Shown here: in pieces, positions 1 to 8,381 of the stretch
How the letters are laid out: the number at the start of each line of letters is the position of its first letter
Position numbering within the stretch: the first letter of the stretch is position 1
Assembly (NCBI RefSeq): GCF_023073915.1
Contig: NZ_JADPKK010000022.1
Span: 1,240,001 to 1,304,000, forward strand
DNA length: 64,000 nucleotides
Direction of reading: 5' to 3'
From: Bradyrhizobium sp. 149
GTDB lineage: Bacteria; Pseudomonadota; Alphaproteobacteria; Rhizobiales; Xanthobacteraceae
Position numbers and translations under genes: made by a program
The notes under the pieces: generated by a model
The model's input: only the letters and a program-made list of their open reading frames with translations
Told to the model about the DNA's origin: nothing
Database searches by the model: none

Positions 1-742
1 GCCGGCGCAGACCTGCGGTGTCGAACACGCGAAACTCGCGGCCCTTCCAGTTGATCTCGACCGCGATGGAATCGCGCGTGGTGCCGGCCTCCGGGCTCGT
101 CAGCAGGCGCTCTTCGCCGAGCAGATGATTGATCATCGTCGACTTGCCGGCGTTCGGCCGCCCGACGATGGCGACCCGGATCGGACGCGTGGCGGCCTCT
201 TCCTCAGTCAGCGGCTCGTCGTCCTCGACTTCATCCTCCTCGACAGGCTCCGGCATCAGCACTCTAAGGGCGTCGTAGAGCTCACCCATGCCCTCGCCGT
301 GCTCGGCCGATATCTGGATGGGATCGCCGAGGCCGAGCGCGAAGGCCTCCATCGCGCCGGCATCGCCATGCTTGCCTTCGCTCTTGTTGGCGACAAGCAG
401 CACCGGCTTGTCGGCCTTGCGGGCGAAATCGGCAAAGGCGCTATCGTTTGGCGTCAGGCCCGCGCGCGCATCAATCACGAAGAACAGCGCGTCGGCCTGT
501 GCGATCGCGGCCTCCGTCTGCTCCTGCATGCGGGCGGTCAGCGAGCCCTTGGCACCCTCGTCGAGGCCGGCGGTATCGATGATCGTGAAATCGAGATCAC
601 CGAGCCTGGCCTCCCCCTCGCGGCGGTCGCGGGTGACGCCGGGCAGATCATCGACAAGCGCGAGCTTCTGCCCGACCAGGCGGTTGAACAGCGTCGACTT
701 GCCGACATTGGGCCGGCCGATAATGGCAATCTTAAAGGACAT
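1..742 (-). CDS. der: GTPase Der (EngA), partial
   Basis: N-terminal part of Der, the double-domain GTPase needed for 50S ribosomal subunit maturation. The gene runs off the left edge, so about 247 codons are present. Translation from the ATG at 742 gives the first G1 loop GRPNVGKS (residues 9-16), then DLPGVTRD, DTAGLDEG and NKSE for G2 to G4. An acidic linker (about 167-183) leads into the second GTPase domain with G1 GRPNAGKS at 194-201. Two G domains in tandem are diagnostic for Der. It is the last gene of a run on this strand after a YfgM-like protein and a lipoprotein, resembling the yfgM-bamB-der order of other proteobacteria. Confidence 0.96.
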   Translation of the reverse strand, partial: MSFKIAIIGRPNVGKSTLFNRLVGQKLALVDDLPGVTRDRREGEARLGDLDFTIIDTAGLDEGAKGSLTARMQEQTEAAIAQADALFFVIDARAGLTPNDSAFADFARKADKPVLLVANKSEGKHGDAGAMEAFALGLGDPIQISAEHGEGMGELYDALRVLMPEPVEEDEVEDDEPLTEEEAATRPIRVAIVGRPNAGKSTMINHLLGEERLLTSPEAGTTRDSIAVEINWKGREFRVFDTAGLRR

Positions 743-791
743 GGGTCATTCGTGCGCTGCCGGAGCTGCGCCTGTCAATGAAATGAAATAA

Positions 792-1343
792 TTAGCGCGA
801 GAAGCTGCCGCTCGGCATCGGCGCCGGGAAGGCGCCCTGCGATTGCTGCTGGGTGGTCTGGGTCGGTTGCGCCTGCTGGACGGGCTGATCGGGCGGCGGC
901 GCGGTCGTGCGCTTGCGCACGATCTTCTGCCTGGGCGGCGGAGCGGCCGCGGGCGGCGCGGCCTCGGGCTGGGCCTCGCCATCGACCTCGCCGGCGGGCG
1001 CCTCAGCCGGCCCGGCTGCGGCGGTGGCCGGCTGCCTGGTCTTTTTCGACTTGGCACCCTTCGCCGGCTTGGCCGGCTCGGACGGAGGCTCCGTGGGCAG
1101 GGCCGCAACGGCAGGCGCGTTCGGATCGGGCTGTTGCTGCGCGCCCTTGTACATATCCTTGGGAACACCCTGTTCGAGGCCCGGCACGCCTTCGGGGAAC
1201 ACGGGCTTGCGATCGCCCGGCAGCTTCTTCTTGGTATCCAGGAAGTCGAGCATGTCGCTGGGATCGAAGCTGGAGCAACCGCCCAGGACGCCGGCGAAGG
1301 CGATCAGGACGGCGGCTGCGATCAAGCGTGGCGTGCGGCGCAT
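792..1343 (-). CDS. Pro/Ala-rich putative lipoprotein
   Basis: 183-residue protein of unknown function. The N-terminus has two arginines, a hydrophobic stretch and a lipobox LGGC at residues 20-23, so it should be lipidated at Cys23 and anchored in the envelope. Residues about 24-70 contain a lysine-rich patch and a GVPGLEQGVP segment. The rest is low-complexity Pro/Ala/Gln/Lys sequence, probably extended in the periplasm. It lies between a YfgM-like gene and der, where many proteobacteria carry bamB, but no beta-propeller repeats are present. It could be a divergent assembly-machine lipoprotein; this is inference from position only. Confidence 0.8.
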   Translation of the reverse strand: MRRTPRLIAAAVLIAFAGVLGGCSSFDPSDMLDFLDTKKKLPGDRKPVFPEGVPGLEQGVPKDMYKGAQQQPDPNAPAVAALPTEPPSEPAKPAKGAKSKKTRQPATAAAGPAEAPAGEVDGEAQPEAAPPAAAPPPRQKIVRKRTTAPPPDQPVQQAQPTQTTQQQSQGAFPAPMPSGSFSR

Positions 1344-1384
1344 ATCGGTATCTCGTCTCAGCTCTCGGGGCCGTCAGCTCTTGC

Positions 1385-2038
1385 TCAGCTCTTGGCGACG
1401 GGCGGCAGCAGGGCCTGCAGCGCCTCGGCGCGCGAGCGCAGGCCGGGCGGCGTTTCGCCGTCCTCGGCAATCGCGTCGAGCCATTTGCGGGCCGCAGTCA
1501 TGTCGTTGTTGCGCCAGGCCGACAGCGCCAGCATCTCGCGGGCAGTATGGCGGAAGGTGGATTTGGGCGCGGTGGAGGCTTCCAGCCGCTGCTGCATGTC
1601 GGCATAGGACGCGCTGTCGAGCAGGAGGCCAGCGGCGCGGATCTTTGCCAGATCCTGCCACTCGCCGCCTACGCTGCGGTCGGCGGCAATGTCGTCATAC
1701 AGCTTGGCGGCCGCCTTGGGATCGCGCGCCGCCGCCTCGGCGGCAGCACGCAGCCGCGCCAGGGTGCGATAGCCCGACGGAGCCTTGGCGGCGAGCTCGG
1801 TGAAGGCCGTCTCGGCCTCCGCGTGCTTGTCCTGATCGGACAACTCGGCGGCTTTCTCGAAGGCGGCGCCGGCCTCTGCCGCCTTCTTGGCCTCCAGATA
1901 CTGGTAACCGCGCCAGCCACCCACGGCGGCGACGATCAGCACCATCAGGGCGATGAAGACGATAGAATACTTATCCCACAGCTTTTTGAGCTGTTCGCGA
2001 CGGACTTCCTCGTCGACTTCGTCAAATAATTCAGACAC
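1385..2038 (-). CDS. YfgM-like TPR membrane protein
   Basis: 217-residue protein resembling the YfgM/TPR_21 family (ancillary SecYEG translocon subunit, periplasmic chaperone network). An acidic cytoplasmic N-terminus (MSELFDEVDEEVRREQ) is followed by one membrane helix at about residues 24-46, then an alanine-rich helical region typical of degenerate TPRs. Length and topology fit the family. It is the first of three same-strand genes ending in der, as in the yfgM-bamB-der arrangement, which supports the call. The start gives the family-typical N-terminus. Confidence 0.85.
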   Translation of the reverse strand: MSELFDEVDEEVRREQLKKLWDKYSIVFIALMVLIVAAVGGWRGYQYLEAKKAAEAGAAFEKAAELSDQDKHAEAETAFTELAAKAPSGYRTLARLRAAAEAAARDPKAAAKLYDDIAADRSVGGEWQDLAKIRAAGLLLDSASYADMQQRLEASTAPKSTFRHTAREMLALSAWRNNDMTAARKWLDAIAEDGETPPGLRSRAEALQALLPPVAKS

Positions 2039-2206
2039 TTATGCCAATCCCATGCCCGCCCGGGAGCGCGCGCCAAAGCGTTCGCGTCAGGAATCCCGTC
2101 CCCCACGTGGCGGCGGGGTACCCTAACGATATGGCGGTGGCAAGGCAAAGCGAGCCGGATCAAGGCGTTAACCACCCGGGATCGCCCGGAGGTCCGCCTG
2201 CCCGGC

Positions 2207-3799
2207 TCAGGTTCCCAGAAGCTCTCGCAGCTGCCGCTTCAGCACCTTGCCATTGGCGTTGCGCGGCAACGGCTCCGCGGTGATCATCATGGTTTCCGGG
2301 ACCTTGTAGTCGGACAGCCGCTCCGCGCACCAGGCGCGCAAGGCCTCGCTGTCCACCGCCACGCGCGTCACCACCACGGCGTGAACGCGTTCGCCCAGCA
2401 CGGGACAGGCCTTGGCGACGATCGCGCTCTCGACCACGGCCGGGTGGCCGGCCAGCACGGATTCGACCTCGGCCGAATAGATCTTCAGGCCGCCGCGATT
2501 GATCATGTCCTTCTGCCGGTCGAACACCCGGACAAATCCCTCCGCGTCGACCGAGCCGAGATCGCCGGAATGCCAGAACCCGCTGGTGAAGCTTTCGGCC
2601 GTGGCCTTCGGATTGTTCCAATAGCCCTTGATGACCGAGGCACTCTGGATCCACAGTTCGCCGATCTCGCCATGCGGCAACTCACGCCCGTCCGCCCCCA
2701 TTGCCAGGATGCGCGCACCCGGACACGGCAGGCCGACGCTGTCGATATGGCTTGCCGTCAACTTGCCCGGCATGATCGTGGACGGCGACGTCGTCTCGGT
2801 CGATCCGTAGCAGTTCGCCAGCGCGAGGCCGGGAATGATCGCCTTGAGCTTCTCGATGGTGGCAACCGGCATCGGTGCGCCGCCAAAGCCGCCGATGCGC
2901 CAGCTCGACAGGTCGTAGCTCTCGAAATCGGGCTGGAGCAGACAGAGATTGTACATCGCCGGCACCATCACCGTATAGGTGACGCGCTCGCGCGCGGCGA
3001 GCTTGAGATATTCGGCAGCCTTGAACTCCGGCATGATGATCAGCGCGCCGCCGCAGCAGATCATCGTCGTGATGTTGGCGACGACGCCAGTGACGTGGCC
3101 GAGCGGCACCGCCGCGATTGAACGGTCGGCTTGCGTCAATTGCAGGCAGGACACGAAGATCATCGAGGAATGGACGATGTTGCAATGGGCCAACATCGCG
3201 CCCTTCGGCTTGCCCGTCGTTCCCGAGGTGTAGAGGATCATCGCGGTGTCCTCCTCGCTGGTCTCGACCGGCGCCGGCGCCGGCGCGTTGTCTGCCAGCA
3301 CCGCGAAACGCGACAGAGCCGGATCGTCGTCGACGGCGATGCGGTGGACCAGTTCGGGCACGTCCCGCGCATCCGGCAGACGCTCCGCGAGCGCCGCCTC
3401 GTAGATCAGGATTCTGGCACCGCAATCGGTGAGGACATAGGTGATTTCGGGCTTCTGCTGGCGCGTGCTGAGCAGCACCGCGACGAGCCCCTCATGCGCG
3501 GCAGCAAACAGCAGCAGCGGAAATTCGACCCGATTGCCGAGCAGGATCGCGACGCGATCGCCGCGCTGCAGGCCGAGCTTGCGAAAGCCCGCCGCGATCC
3601 GCGCAGCCTGCTCCGCGGCCTGCCGCCAGCTCAGACGGACATGGCCCGAGATCAGCGCTTCGCCATCGGGATTGCGGGCGCAGGTGTCCGCAATCATCGC
3701 CCAGAGGCTCGGCGGCCGATCGCAAAATGCCTGTAACACCCGATCGCCAAAGCGCGCCTCGAACCGCATCGGCGGAATCTGAGATTGCGACCAATCCAT
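2207..3799 (-). CDS. AMP-dependent acyl-CoA synthetase
   Basis: 530-residue member of the ANL superfamily, which activates a carboxylic acid as an acyl-adenylate and transfers it to CoA. The P-loop-like motif TSGTTGKPKGAML (about 191-203), the YGSTE motif in the adenylation site, the hinge region HSGDLG and the C-terminal catalytic lysine context NANGKVLKR are all present, so the enzyme looks intact. The acid substrate cannot be told from sequence; medium/long-chain fatty or aromatic acids are typical for this branch. It stands alone on the minus strand with no obvious pathway partners. The ATG at 3799 follows a weak AAGGG ribosome site. Confidence 0.9.
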   Translation of the reverse strand: MDWSQSQIPPMRFEARFGDRVLQAFCDRPPSLWAMIADTCARNPDGEALISGHVRLSWRQAAEQAARIAAGFRKLGLQRGDRVAILLGNRVEFPLLLFAAAHEGLVAVLLSTRQQKPEITYVLTDCGARILIYEAALAERLPDARDVPELVHRIAVDDDPALSRFAVLADNAPAPAPVETSEEDTAMILYTSGTTGKPKGAMLAHCNIVHSSMIFVSCLQLTQADRSIAAVPLGHVTGVVANITTMICCGGALIIMPEFKAAEYLKLAARERVTYTVMVPAMYNLCLLQPDFESYDLSSWRIGGFGGAPMPVATIEKLKAIIPGLALANCYGSTETTSPSTIMPGKLTASHIDSVGLPCPGARILAMGADGRELPHGEIGELWIQSASVIKGYWNNPKATAESFTSGFWHSGDLGSVDAEGFVRVFDRQKDMINRGGLKIYSAEVESVLAGHPAVVESAIVAKACPVLGERVHAVVVTRVAVDSEALRAWCAERLSDYKVPETMMITAEPLPRNANGKVLKRQLRELLGT

Positions 3800-3872
3800 C
3801 GGGATGCCCTTGCCTTGTTGCTCTTGTTACCTTCCGCGCATGGGCATGCCGGTCCTGTCTTGTGCTGATCGG

Positions 3873-4457
3873 CTAGCCGCCCATCACGGGAACGCCGATC
3901 ACGACGGGATGGAAGGCAAAGGCCAGCGCCAGATATGCGACGATTCCAACCACCACCGCGATCAGATCGTTGGTGACGCCGCCCACCGGAATCGGCGGAC
4001 CGCCACCATCGGTGCGACGCTTCAGCGTGATGCGGTCATACACCGCCCAGCCCAGGAAGGAGCCGAACAGGATGATGGAGCCTAGGTCGCCATTGGCCAG
4101 AAGATGCGCCGCCGCCCACAGCTTGATGCCGGCCAGCATCGGATGCTTCAGCGTCGCATAAATGCGGCCGCGCAGATAGGACGCAACCACCAGGACGACC
4201 GCGGGCAACATCAGCGCGACCGTGATGTGCTTCAGCGCCTTCGGCGGATACCAGACATCGATCCAGCCCGTCGCACGATAATGCGCGAAGCCCCAGATGA
4301 TCAACGCGAGCCCTGCGATCGAGGCAAGCGAATAGAAGATCTTGTAGGTCCCCTCGCCCAGTGTTGCGATTGCCCGCGCGCGCGCGTCGCGCTTCGTCGT
4401 GAACACATGCGCCGCAAAAAACAGCGCAAGCCCCAGGATCATGACCAGCAGACCCAC
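3873..4457 (-). CDS. NnrU family membrane protein
   Basis: 194-residue polytopic protein of the NnrU family, named after a gene linked to denitrification/nitric-oxide metabolism and related to the NnrU/isoprenylcysteine methyltransferase-like fold. About five to six hydrophobic segments are visible, and the central KHPMLAGIKLWAAAHLLANGD stretch (about residues 108-128) is family-typical. The start is GTG at 4457 with a GGGGAG ribosome site 6 bases upstream. No denitrification genes are adjacent, so a direct role in that pathway is not supported here. Confidence 0.85.
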   Translation of the reverse strand: MGLLVMILGLALFFAAHVFTTKRDARARAIATLGEGTYKIFYSLASIAGLALIIWGFAHYRATGWIDVWYPPKALKHITVALMLPAVVLVVASYLRGRIYATLKHPMLAGIKLWAAAHLLANGDLGSIILFGSFLGWAVYDRITLKRRTDGGGPPIPVGGVTNDLIAVVVGIVAYLALAFAFHPVVIGVPVMGG

Positions 4458-4528
4458 CAGATTCTCCCCTCAACCAGCGCCCCAGCCCATGGCGTATCAT
4501 CGATTGGCCGCGGGTCGCAACTGATGCG

Positions 4529-5110
4529 CTACTTGCCGATCTCGCGATTGTCGACATACCGGATCGCGATCGGCCGCCCGGCGATGGCACCCCCAAGACC
4601 GCCGGTGAATTTCAGCGGCAAGCAGGCGTTCAACGATGAATTGATCGCATTGAGGTAGGTGGTTCTCGTCTCGGCGGGCACGCCCGCGGTCGCAAAGGTC
4701 AGGCGCGGTGCGCCGATTAGGCCGCCCGACTTGTTGAAGCTGAAACGCACGGCGATCTGCATGCCCGCGCGCGCATGGTCCGATGGCGGCGACCAGCAGG
4801 TGCGCAGCTCGGCGAAGAGATCGCCGATCGTATCGAGATCGTGATCCGGCTTTTGATATTTGGCGCGATCGGCCTCCGCTGGCACGCTTTGGATCGTGAG
4901 CTGGAGGTTCTGGCCGTAGGGATAGTCGATCTCGGGAATACAGGGACCAAGCTCGAGCGGGCTGCAATAGGACGGCGTACAGGGCCGACCGTCCAGCACG
5001 CTGCACGGCTCGTGCGAAAACGGAATCGGGTTGATTTGCCGGGGCCGCGCGTCGGCGGCGATCGTCGAGATCGCCAGCAAGAGAAATACAAGGATGCCGC
5101 GCCACATCAT
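4529..5110 (-). CDS. Exported protein of unknown function, TonB-like C-terminus
   Basis: About 193 residues. The ATG at 5110 (or 5107) gives an N-terminal signal peptide (MMWRGILVFLLLAISTIAADA), so a periplasmic location is expected; a GTG at 5128 would only lengthen the n-region. The mature N-terminal part has several cysteines in SCSPLEL-type spacing. The C-terminal half (RFSFNKSGGLIG then LNACLPLKF) resembles the TonB C-terminal-like beta fold seen in many rhizobial exported proteins. No close function can be named. It lies between the nnrU-like gene and prfC on the same strand. Confidence 0.7.
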   Translation of the reverse strand: MMWRGILVFLLLAISTIAADARPRQINPIPFSHEPCSVLDGRPCTPSYCSPLELGPCIPEIDYPYGQNLQLTIQSVPAEADRAKYQKPDHDLDTIGDLFAELRTCWSPPSDHARAGMQIAVRFSFNKSGGLIGAPRLTFATAGVPAETRTTYLNAINSSLNACLPLKFTGGLGGAIAGRPIAIRYVDNREIGK

Positions 5111-5205
5111 GCGAACCCACAAGACCACAAGGAGAACGTGGTATTGTCAGTGAACGTGTCAAGTCCGCGCGCGTTCACGTGCTCGCGTTCGACCTGTTCG
5201 CGCGC

Positions 5206-6825
5206 TTAGCCCTTCTTCTTGACGTCCTTGACGTTGGTGAACTCGATACCCTCGGCACGTTCCCTGGTGTAGCCGAGATAGAACTCGTTCCGCGCCAGAT
5301 AGACGGGATCGCCGTCGACATCGTCGGCGATGCTCGACGTGTTGGCAGCGATGAAGGTATCGAGCTTCTTGCGGTCGTCCGAGGCGACCCAGCGCGCAAG
5401 CTGGAACTCGCTGACCTCGAATTCGACCGGCAGGGAATATTCCGCATCCAGCCGCGCCTTCAGCACGTCGAGCTGAAGCGCGCCGACCACGCCAACCAAC
5501 GCGGGCGCGCCGTCGCGCGGGCGGAACACCTGCACCACGCCCTCTTCCGACATCTGCTGAAGCGCTTCCTTCAGCTTCTTCGCTTTCATCGCATCCGTAA
5601 GACGCACGCGGCGGACGATTTCCGGCGCAAAGCTCGGCACGCCGACGAAGTTGAAATCCTCACCGTCGGTCAGCGTATCGCCGATGCGCAGCGTGCCGTG
5701 GTTGGGAATGCCGACGACGTCGCCGGCATAGGCTTCGTCCGCCACCGAACGGTCCTGCGCAAAGAAGAATTGCGGGCTCGACAGCGGCATGCTCTTGCCG
5801 GTGCGCACGAGCTTCGCCTTCATGCCCCGGCTGAGCTTGCCGGAGCATAGACGGGCGAAGGCGATACGGTCGCGGTGGTTCGGATCCATGTTGGCCTGGA
5901 TCTTGAACACGAAGGCGCTCATGCGCGGATCGGTGGCCTCGACCCTGCGCTGGTCGCTCTCCTGCGCGCGCGGCTCGGGCGCGAACTTGCCGAGGCCTTG
6001 CAGCAGGTCGCCGACGCCGAAATTGCGCAGCGCGCTGCCGAAATAGACCGGCGTCAGATGGCCCTCGCGAAACGCTTCGAGCTCGAACGGCTTTGAAGCC
6101 TCGGTGACGAGATCGAGCTCGTCCTTGACCGCTGACACATCGAGATTGGCGTTGAGCTTGGCGAGCTCGGCGATCTCGATCTGCTGCGCCGCGCCGGTCT
6201 TGGCGCCGCCGCCTTCGAGCAGGCGCACGCCACCGTTGACGACGTCGTAGGTGCCGAGGAATTCGCGGCCGCGGCCGACGGGCCAAGTCATTGGCGTGGT
6301 ATCGAGCGCCAGCGTCTTCTCGATCTCGTCGAGGAGTTCGAAGACGTCGCGGCTCTCGCGGTCCATCTTGTTGATGAAGGTGATGATCGGGATGTCCCGA
6401 AGACGACACACCTCGAACAGCTTTCGGGTGCGCGCCTCGATGCCCTTGGCGGCGTCGATCACCATGACGGCGGAATCGACCGCCGTGAGCGTGCGATAGG
6501 TGTCTTCCGAAAAGTCCTCGTGGCCCGGCGTGTCCAGCAGGTTGAACACGAGGCCCTCGAACTCGAAAGTCATGACCGAGGTCACGACCGAGATGCCGCG
6601 CTCGCGCTCGATCTTCATCCAGTCCGAACGCGTGTTGCGCCGCTCGCCCTTGGCCTTGACCTGACCGGCCAGATTGATGGCGCCGCCGAACAGCAGCAGC
6701 TTTTCGGTCAGCGTCGTCTTGCCGGCGTCCGGATGCGAGATGATCGCAAAGGTGCGCCGCCGCGACACCTCAGCGGCAAGCGGGGAACGGGCCGTCGATT
6801 CGGCTGTGGTGGCGATGTCGGACAT
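5206..6825 (-). CDS. prfC: Peptide chain release factor 3
   Basis: 539-residue translational GTPase that recycles RF1/RF2 from the ribosome after termination. G1 HPDAGKTT lies at about residues 32-39, with RGISVVTS (G2), DTPGHEDF (G3) and NKMD (G4) in order. The switch II region and the C-terminal domain, including FRPRDGAPALVG-type sequence, are as in RF3 rather than EF-G. Length matches the family (about 530). It is monocistronic on this strand, with a divergent sugE gene upstream beyond a riboswitch. Confidence 0.96.
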   Translation of the reverse strand: MSDIATTAESTARSPLAAEVSRRRTFAIISHPDAGKTTLTEKLLLFGGAINLAGQVKAKGERRNTRSDWMKIERERGISVVTSVMTFEFEGLVFNLLDTPGHEDFSEDTYRTLTAVDSAVMVIDAAKGIEARTRKLFEVCRLRDIPIITFINKMDRESRDVFELLDEIEKTLALDTTPMTWPVGRGREFLGTYDVVNGGVRLLEGGGAKTGAAQQIEIAELAKLNANLDVSAVKDELDLVTEASKPFELEAFREGHLTPVYFGSALRNFGVGDLLQGLGKFAPEPRAQESDQRRVEATDPRMSAFVFKIQANMDPNHRDRIAFARLCSGKLSRGMKAKLVRTGKSMPLSSPQFFFAQDRSVADEAYAGDVVGIPNHGTLRIGDTLTDGEDFNFVGVPSFAPEIVRRVRLTDAMKAKKLKEALQQMSEEGVVQVFRPRDGAPALVGVVGALQLDVLKARLDAEYSLPVEFEVSEFQLARWVASDDRKKLDTFIAANTSSIADDVDGDPVYLARNEFYLGYTRERAEGIEFTNVKDVKKKG

Positions 6826-6922
6826 TGCGGCAGCGTTTGGCAGGGAAAATGCGCCTGATCAAGCCTCATCTGGTGATTGCGGAGCCTTCCGGCTAGCCCC
6901 ATATCCGCCTTGGGATCAGGTT

Positions 6923-6991
6923 GGGAGGGACGGCCTTCCCTTCCCATCAGCACACCAGTCGCGGGGACGACCCTGCCTTGAATGGAGGGTC
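6923..6991 (+). promoter_or_regulatory. Guanidine-II (mini-ykkC) riboswitch
   Basis: Two GC-rich hairpins each capped by an ACGR tetraloop, the hallmark of this class. Hairpin 1 is GGGAGGG-ACGG-CCTTCCC (6923-6940, 7 pairs with one G-U). Hairpin 2 is GCGGGG-ACGA-CCCTGC (6961-6976, 6 pairs with one G-U). The linker is 20 nt. The ribosome site GGAGGG is at 6984-6989, 5 nt before the sugE ATG. GACCCT (6969-6974) is perfectly complementary to AGGGTC (6986-6991), so an alternative helix would break hairpin 2 and hide the ribosome site. This suggests guanidine binding stabilises the hairpins and turns translation on. The downstream gene encodes a guanidinium-type SMR exporter, the classic target. 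Confidence 0.92.
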
Positions 6992-6994
6992 GTG

Positions 6995-7309
6995 ATGGCC
7001 TGGAGCATCCTGTTCGTCGCCGGTCTGCTGGAGATCTCCTGGGCGATCGGCCTCAAATATACCGAGGGGTTTACCAAGCTCGTTCCGTCGGTCCTCACGC
7101 TGGGTGCCATGGCCGGCAGCATCATCCTGCTCGGGCTCGCCCTCAAATCGCTGCCGATTGGAACCGCTTATGCAGTCTGGACCGGCATCGGCGCGGTCGG
7201 TACCGCGACGCTCGGCATCATCCTGTTCGGCGAGCCGGCCACCGCGTTCCGCCTCGCCAGCATCGGGCTGATCGTTGCCGGGATTGTCGGGCTGAAGCTC
7301 GTTACTTGA
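6995..7309 (+). CDS. sugE: SMR-family guanidinium exporter (SugE/Gdx)
   Basis: 104-residue small multidrug resistance protein with four membrane helices. The conserved proton/substrate-coupling glutamate is E13 in LLEISWAIGLKY, and the YAVWTGIGAVG motif of the third and fourth helices is present. This pattern fits the Gdx (SugE) branch, which exports guanidinium in exchange for protons at the inner membrane. The ATG at 6995 sits directly behind the riboswitch ribosome site, which decides the start over upstream in-frame codons. It converges with and overlaps the pit gene by 8 bases, leaving no room for a terminator between them. Confidence 0.93.
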   Translation: MAWSILFVAGLLEISWAIGLKYTEGFTKLVPSVLTLGAMAGSIILLGLALKSLPIGTAYAVWTGIGAVGTATLGIILFGEPATAFRLASIGLIVAGIVGLKLVT

Positions 7310-8309
7310 CGAAGATCTTGACCGCCCACCAGGTCAGCGCCGCGACGATCGCCGAGGCGGGCATCGTGATCACCCAGGCATAGACGATCGAACTGGCGAC
7401 GTTCCAGCGCACAGCCGAGAGACGGCGGGCGGCGCCGACACCGACGATGGCGCCGGTGATGGTGTGGGTGGTCGAGACGGGAACACCGAGGAAGGTCGCG
7501 ATAAACAGGGTCGCGGCACCGCCGGTCTCGGCGCAAAATCCCTGCATCGGGGTCAGCTTGGTGATGCGCAGGCCCATGGTGCGAACGATGCGCCAGCCGC
7601 CCATCAGCGTACCCATCGCCATCGCGGCCTGGCACGAGAGCACCACCCAGAAGGGTACGAAGAATTCGCCGCCGAGCTGGCCCTGCGAATAGAGCAGCAC
7701 GGCAATGATGCCCATGGTCTTCTGCGCGTCGTTGCCGCCATGGCCGAGCGAATAGAGCGAGGCAGAGGCGAATTGCAGGATGCGGAAGGCGCGATCGACG
7801 GCAAAGGGCGTGGAGCGTACCGAGGCCCAGGAGACGATCGCAACCAGCACCATCGCGAGCAGGAAGCCGACGAGCGGAGACAGCACGATTGCGATCACCG
7901 TCTTGGACAATCCGCTCCAGACTGCCGCCGAAAGCCCGGCTTTGGCGACGCCGGCACCAAACAAGCCCCCGATCAGCGCATGAGACGAGGACGATGGGAT
8001 GCCGAGCGCCCATGTCACCAGGTTCCAGACGATGGCGCCGACGAGCGCCGCGAAGATCACCTGAGCATCCACGACCGCGGGATCGATGATGCCGGTGCCG
8101 ATGGTCTGGGCGACGTGCAGCCCGAACACCATGAAGGCGACGAAATTGAAGAATGCGGCCCAGAACACCGCGTATTGCGGCCGCAGCACACGGGTCGAAA
8201 CGATGGTCGCGATCGAATTGGCGGCGTCGTGCAGGCCGTTCAGGAAGTCGAACAGCAGCGCGACGGCGATCAGTCCGACCAGGACGGGAAGACCCAACGC
8301 AACATCCAC
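7302..8309 (-). CDS. pit: Low-affinity inorganic phosphate transporter, PiT family
   Basis: 335-residue polytopic protein that imports phosphate with cations or protons. The duplicated PiT signature is visible as FDFLNGLHDAANSIAT near residue 21 and GHGGNDAQKT near residue 194, with about ten membrane segments. The length fits the compact bacterial/rhizobial PiT group. It is downstream of a DUF47 gene on the same strand, the orfA-pit arrangement known from Sinorhizobium, with a Pho box upstream of the pair. A 45-bp palindromic repeat lies between the two genes. Confidence 0.93.
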   Translation of the reverse strand: MDVALGLPVLVGLIAVALLFDFLNGLHDAANSIATIVSTRVLRPQYAVFWAAFFNFVAFMVFGLHVAQTIGTGIIDPAVVDAQVIFAALVGAIVWNLVTWALGIPSSSSHALIGGLFGAGVAKAGLSAAVWSGLSKTVIAIVLSPLVGFLLAMVLVAIVSWASVRSTPFAVDRAFRILQFASASLYSLGHGGNDAQKTMGIIAVLLYSQGQLGGEFFVPFWVVLSCQAAMAMGTLMGGWRIVRTMGLRITKLTPMQGFCAETGGAATLFIATFLGVPVSTTHTITGAIVGVGAARRLSAVRWNVASSIVYAWVITMPASAIVAALTWWAVKIFVK

Positions 8310-8335
8310 GGCGCGGCCCCTGCTCTAAGCTTTAC

Positions 8336-8380
8336 GCATGATCTGAGCGGAAAACCGCTGCACACTTTTCCGGATCATGC
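8336..8380. repeat. Palindromic intergenic repeat, copy 1
   Basis: A 45-bp imperfect palindrome bounded by GCATGATC and GATCATGC, with an internal GCGGAAAACCGC-type inverted segment. A close relative is at 12366-12409. It sits between DUF47 and pit in the same operon, where such hairpins may stabilise or attenuate the mRNA. I recognise the style as a common Bradyrhizobium/Rhodopseudomonas interspersed repeat, but copy number needs a genome search. Confidence 0.75.
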
Positions 8381-8381
8381 G

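Noticed and set aside
843..1607. Long plus-strand open frames opposite the lipoprotein and YfgM genes
   Set aside because: High-GC antisense frames; Arg/Gly-rich composition and no ribosome site or family motif.
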